DNA of 64,000 nt from Spisula solida (lineage: Eukaryota > Mollusca > Bivalvia > Venerida > Mactridae), in the NCBI GenBank assembly GCA_947247005.1, contig OX365955.1, positions 4,350,001-4,414,000 of the forward strand, in the 5' to 3' direction. The first letter of the stretch is position 1, and every line of letters begins with the position of its first letter. The notes below the pieces were generated by a model that was not told the origin of the DNA, did not search any database, and saw only the letters and a program-made list of their open reading frames with translations. Below are positions 61,920 through 64,000 of the stretch, piece after piece. Made by a program: the position numbers and the translations under genes.

Positions 61920-63870
61920 GGTTACACATACTAGCATGGTTTGTTTCATTTATGAGCACGAAGCTTCGGGTGCAGGCGGGGTGTCAATAGCTGGAATTCG
62001 ACTAGATTTCCTTGCTTGTTGAGCCGTCAGCAAATCAAACAATTGATAATATATTATGTATACCTGCCTCTACCGGGCATTACATTCTAGAATTTGCGAA
62101 GTAAGCGTACTGAGAAAATATGTGTTCCATAAGCCAAACCGACAGTCCGTTTAAATAGAGTTGACAATATAATAAATAATAATAAATCATGTAAATAGTA
62201 ACTAAACTATGATAAACGGTATTTTACTTGTAGAAACATCAATGTTATAATAGATAAATGTGTTTTAAGCAAACCAAATTTAAAGAGTATACGAGGGATG
62301 TTCAGAAATAACGTAGACTTTGCTGTAAAACGATCAATGTTGTAGACAGATTATATATAAACATGCTTTTTGAAATCGGAGTTATGTGGTTACGTGATGG
62401 CATATTTTCCAAAACATTTTATGGATATTATTGGTAAACCCGCGATTAAAATAACCAACGCGTACTCGGGGAATCCATTTTTCAATGTTGTGTCATTACT
62501 TTCACTGCTTATAGTATCATTTCAGGTTTAAAACTCCGCCAATATATCATACTATTTCAAAACACTGTACACAGACATTTTGGTGATATCTAAACGTTAT
62601 ATATAGAAATACACAACACGTGAATATGACGTGTTCTCCAATCCATAACGTACGTAATGACGTTATTTATTAACACGTAAAATCGCGCACATGATAACTA
62701 ATAAGGGAAATAGGGGGAAATCCCACTGAAACCGCCAATATGATCAATAAAATGCATAGGACGAGTTCTGGCAGTCATAATTTGATATTAAAATGGTATG
62801 AAAGAGATGGAGGTCGTATAGGATACCTATAGCCACAGTGTTGACGTTTCCGTTGCGTGTTTCTGGCACAAAAACGTTATGCGCGTTCTGGAAAAAAATA
62901 GAAGACATCTATACGATATTCAGCATGCTACCACCAACATTATCACACATTACGATCACAATAAGTGTAAAGGCGTTTTTTAGAAGTGCATTGGGTGTCA
63001 ATTGTTATATTCGAGACTTATTGAGGTGATCGTTGAGGTTATGTCATCGACAGTGACATTGTAACGTGTATTCGTGTTGCCCCGGGTGCGTGGTAGTGAC
63101 TGGTTTTGAGAAGCTACAATTTACAACAGACTTGTTACAGATATACCTAGTTTGGTGCTCTGATTACAAAAAAAATTCGAATTATGATGGTGTATTAATC
63201 ATTTTTGTACTACATTAAATGCAAACTCCAGAATAAAAGTCTACGTTTTTTGTTAACAACGCTCGTACTGAAATATTTTTTTTATCTTTTAACTGTTTAA
63301 TGTAAACGTCATGTATCAGTCGTATCGTAACTTATAAGTTGGTGTGAGGTGTTCAGCAGACTTACCTTAAATACTAAAATAAGGTGTTTGTGTCATCCAA
63401 TTGACTTTTGAATATTACGGGGCTGGTTAGCACTTCATACACTGCACAGGAGATACCTCGCATTGATCAATAGTGTATGAAATGATAAATGTTACATCAG
63501 TAATGTTACTTTTTTAGAATCGATTATAGGTGCTTCAAAACCGGTATGCTAGCTAAAACAGCGTTGCCAAGCAACAGTTTTTAAAACGAACATGGCTATA
63601 CTATAAAATATAATCCTATGAAAATACACCACGTGTCGTTCATCGACCAATCAAGACAATAGTTTCTAGTTTGACGTTACTTTTAATTTAGCGATGACTT
63701 GCTGACTTCGGGTCGTTTAACATGAAAGATTGATAAAACTCATTTTCCGGATATTACAAATGGGAAACGTTGCCTTAAGAATCATTTATAATGCTTTCTT
63801 CTGTTTTCCCTGAGAGTTTATCATTTGCTTCAAGACGAGCCCAGTAGAACATATGTTTAACATTTGTGCT
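61920..63870 (+). repeat. Distal part of the younger segmental copy
   Basis: Diverged homologue of 52076-53110: 'gtgtcaatagctggaattcg', 'cagtcgtatcgtaacttata', 'ctggttagcacttcatacac' and 'cgatgacttgctgact'. Interrupted by the element at 62292-63265. Non-coding. Confidence 0.88.
62292..63265. mobile_element. Mariner-like element, 974 bp, inserted at TA
   Basis: Left end 'cgagggatgttcagaaataa' then 'cgtagacttt'; right end (reverse complement) 'cgagcgttgttaacaaaaaa' then 'cgtagacttt'. Both ends touch TA. The paralogous site near 52421 reads 'gtatactgcaat' with no insert, proving insertion at TA. CGAGGG-type ends with TA targets fit mariner. No transposase motif is seen; the 63-codon frame at 62838-63029 is unrecognised, so it is probably decayed or non-autonomous. 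Confidence 0.85.
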
Positions 63871-64000
63871 GTCCACTAGTGAGCTTGCATGATTGAAGTG
63901 GAATTTTGTGATTTATTGACGAGACTCTGGACCATTCTCAAGACGTGTAAAATACTAGTTTGGTATTTTGTGATCTTACGTGGACATTACCTCAAGATGG
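63266..64000. other. Non-genic end of window
   Basis: Continues the duplication homology to about 63870; beyond that nothing is recognised. Confidence 0.45.

Overview
The window is AT-rich, intron-bearing animal DNA crowded with interspersed and tandem repeats. There are no bacterial gene clusters, rRNA genes or CRISPR arrays. A mollusc is the best guess (inference). The support is tRNA-headed SINEs, mobile elements with tandem-repeat cores like those of bivalves, a repeat ending in an 'ACAAACATCTCTTGT'-type terminus, and the 'AAGGGAGGTAACTC'-like word near 41,070. The species cannot be named from this sequence.

One protein-coding gene can be supported: a voltage-gated proton channel of the Hv1/HVCN1 family, plus strand, about 16.43-31.55 kb. 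It is reconstructed here as eight exons: 16434-16537, 23185-23309, 24215-24717, 25559-25697, 28311-28426, 29940-30021, 30569-30891 and 31526-31546. All junctions are GT-AG, all phases match, and the joined frame is 1,413 nt (470 residues plus stop). S1-S4 and a C-terminal coiled coil align with human Hv1 and retain the selectivity aspartate. The channel is unusual. It has a roughly 135-residue, histidine-rich, glycosylation-competent S1-S2 loop containing an RKKR site. It lacks the first S4 arginine and the S2 charge-transfer glutamate. It has a long Ser/acidic C-tail ending in a class I PDZ-type motif encoded by a tiny last exon.

Region by region. 0-16 kb: non-genic, with a 30-bp array (3.2-4.65 kb), a 43-bp array (4.86-5.49 kb), SINEs, a MITE and a 48-bp minisatellite (14.1-14.6 kb). 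16.4-31.5 kb: the Hv1-like gene, with repeats inside introns 1, 4 and 7. 31.5-38 kb: no recognisable gene. 38-41 kb: a long palindrome followed by about 40 copies of a 61-bp satellite. 41-49.6 kb: MITEs, SINEs and a TIR element. 49.7-64 kb: a segmental duplication. An older diverged copy (about 49.68-53.11 kb) is followed by a second copy whose proximal 2,365 bp is present three times in apparently identical tandem (54825-61919). The distal part of the second copy is interrupted by a 974-bp mariner-like element whose empty site is preserved in the older copy.

Most long open frames here are by-products of tandem repeats whose period is a multiple of three, or are chance frames in AT-rich DNA.
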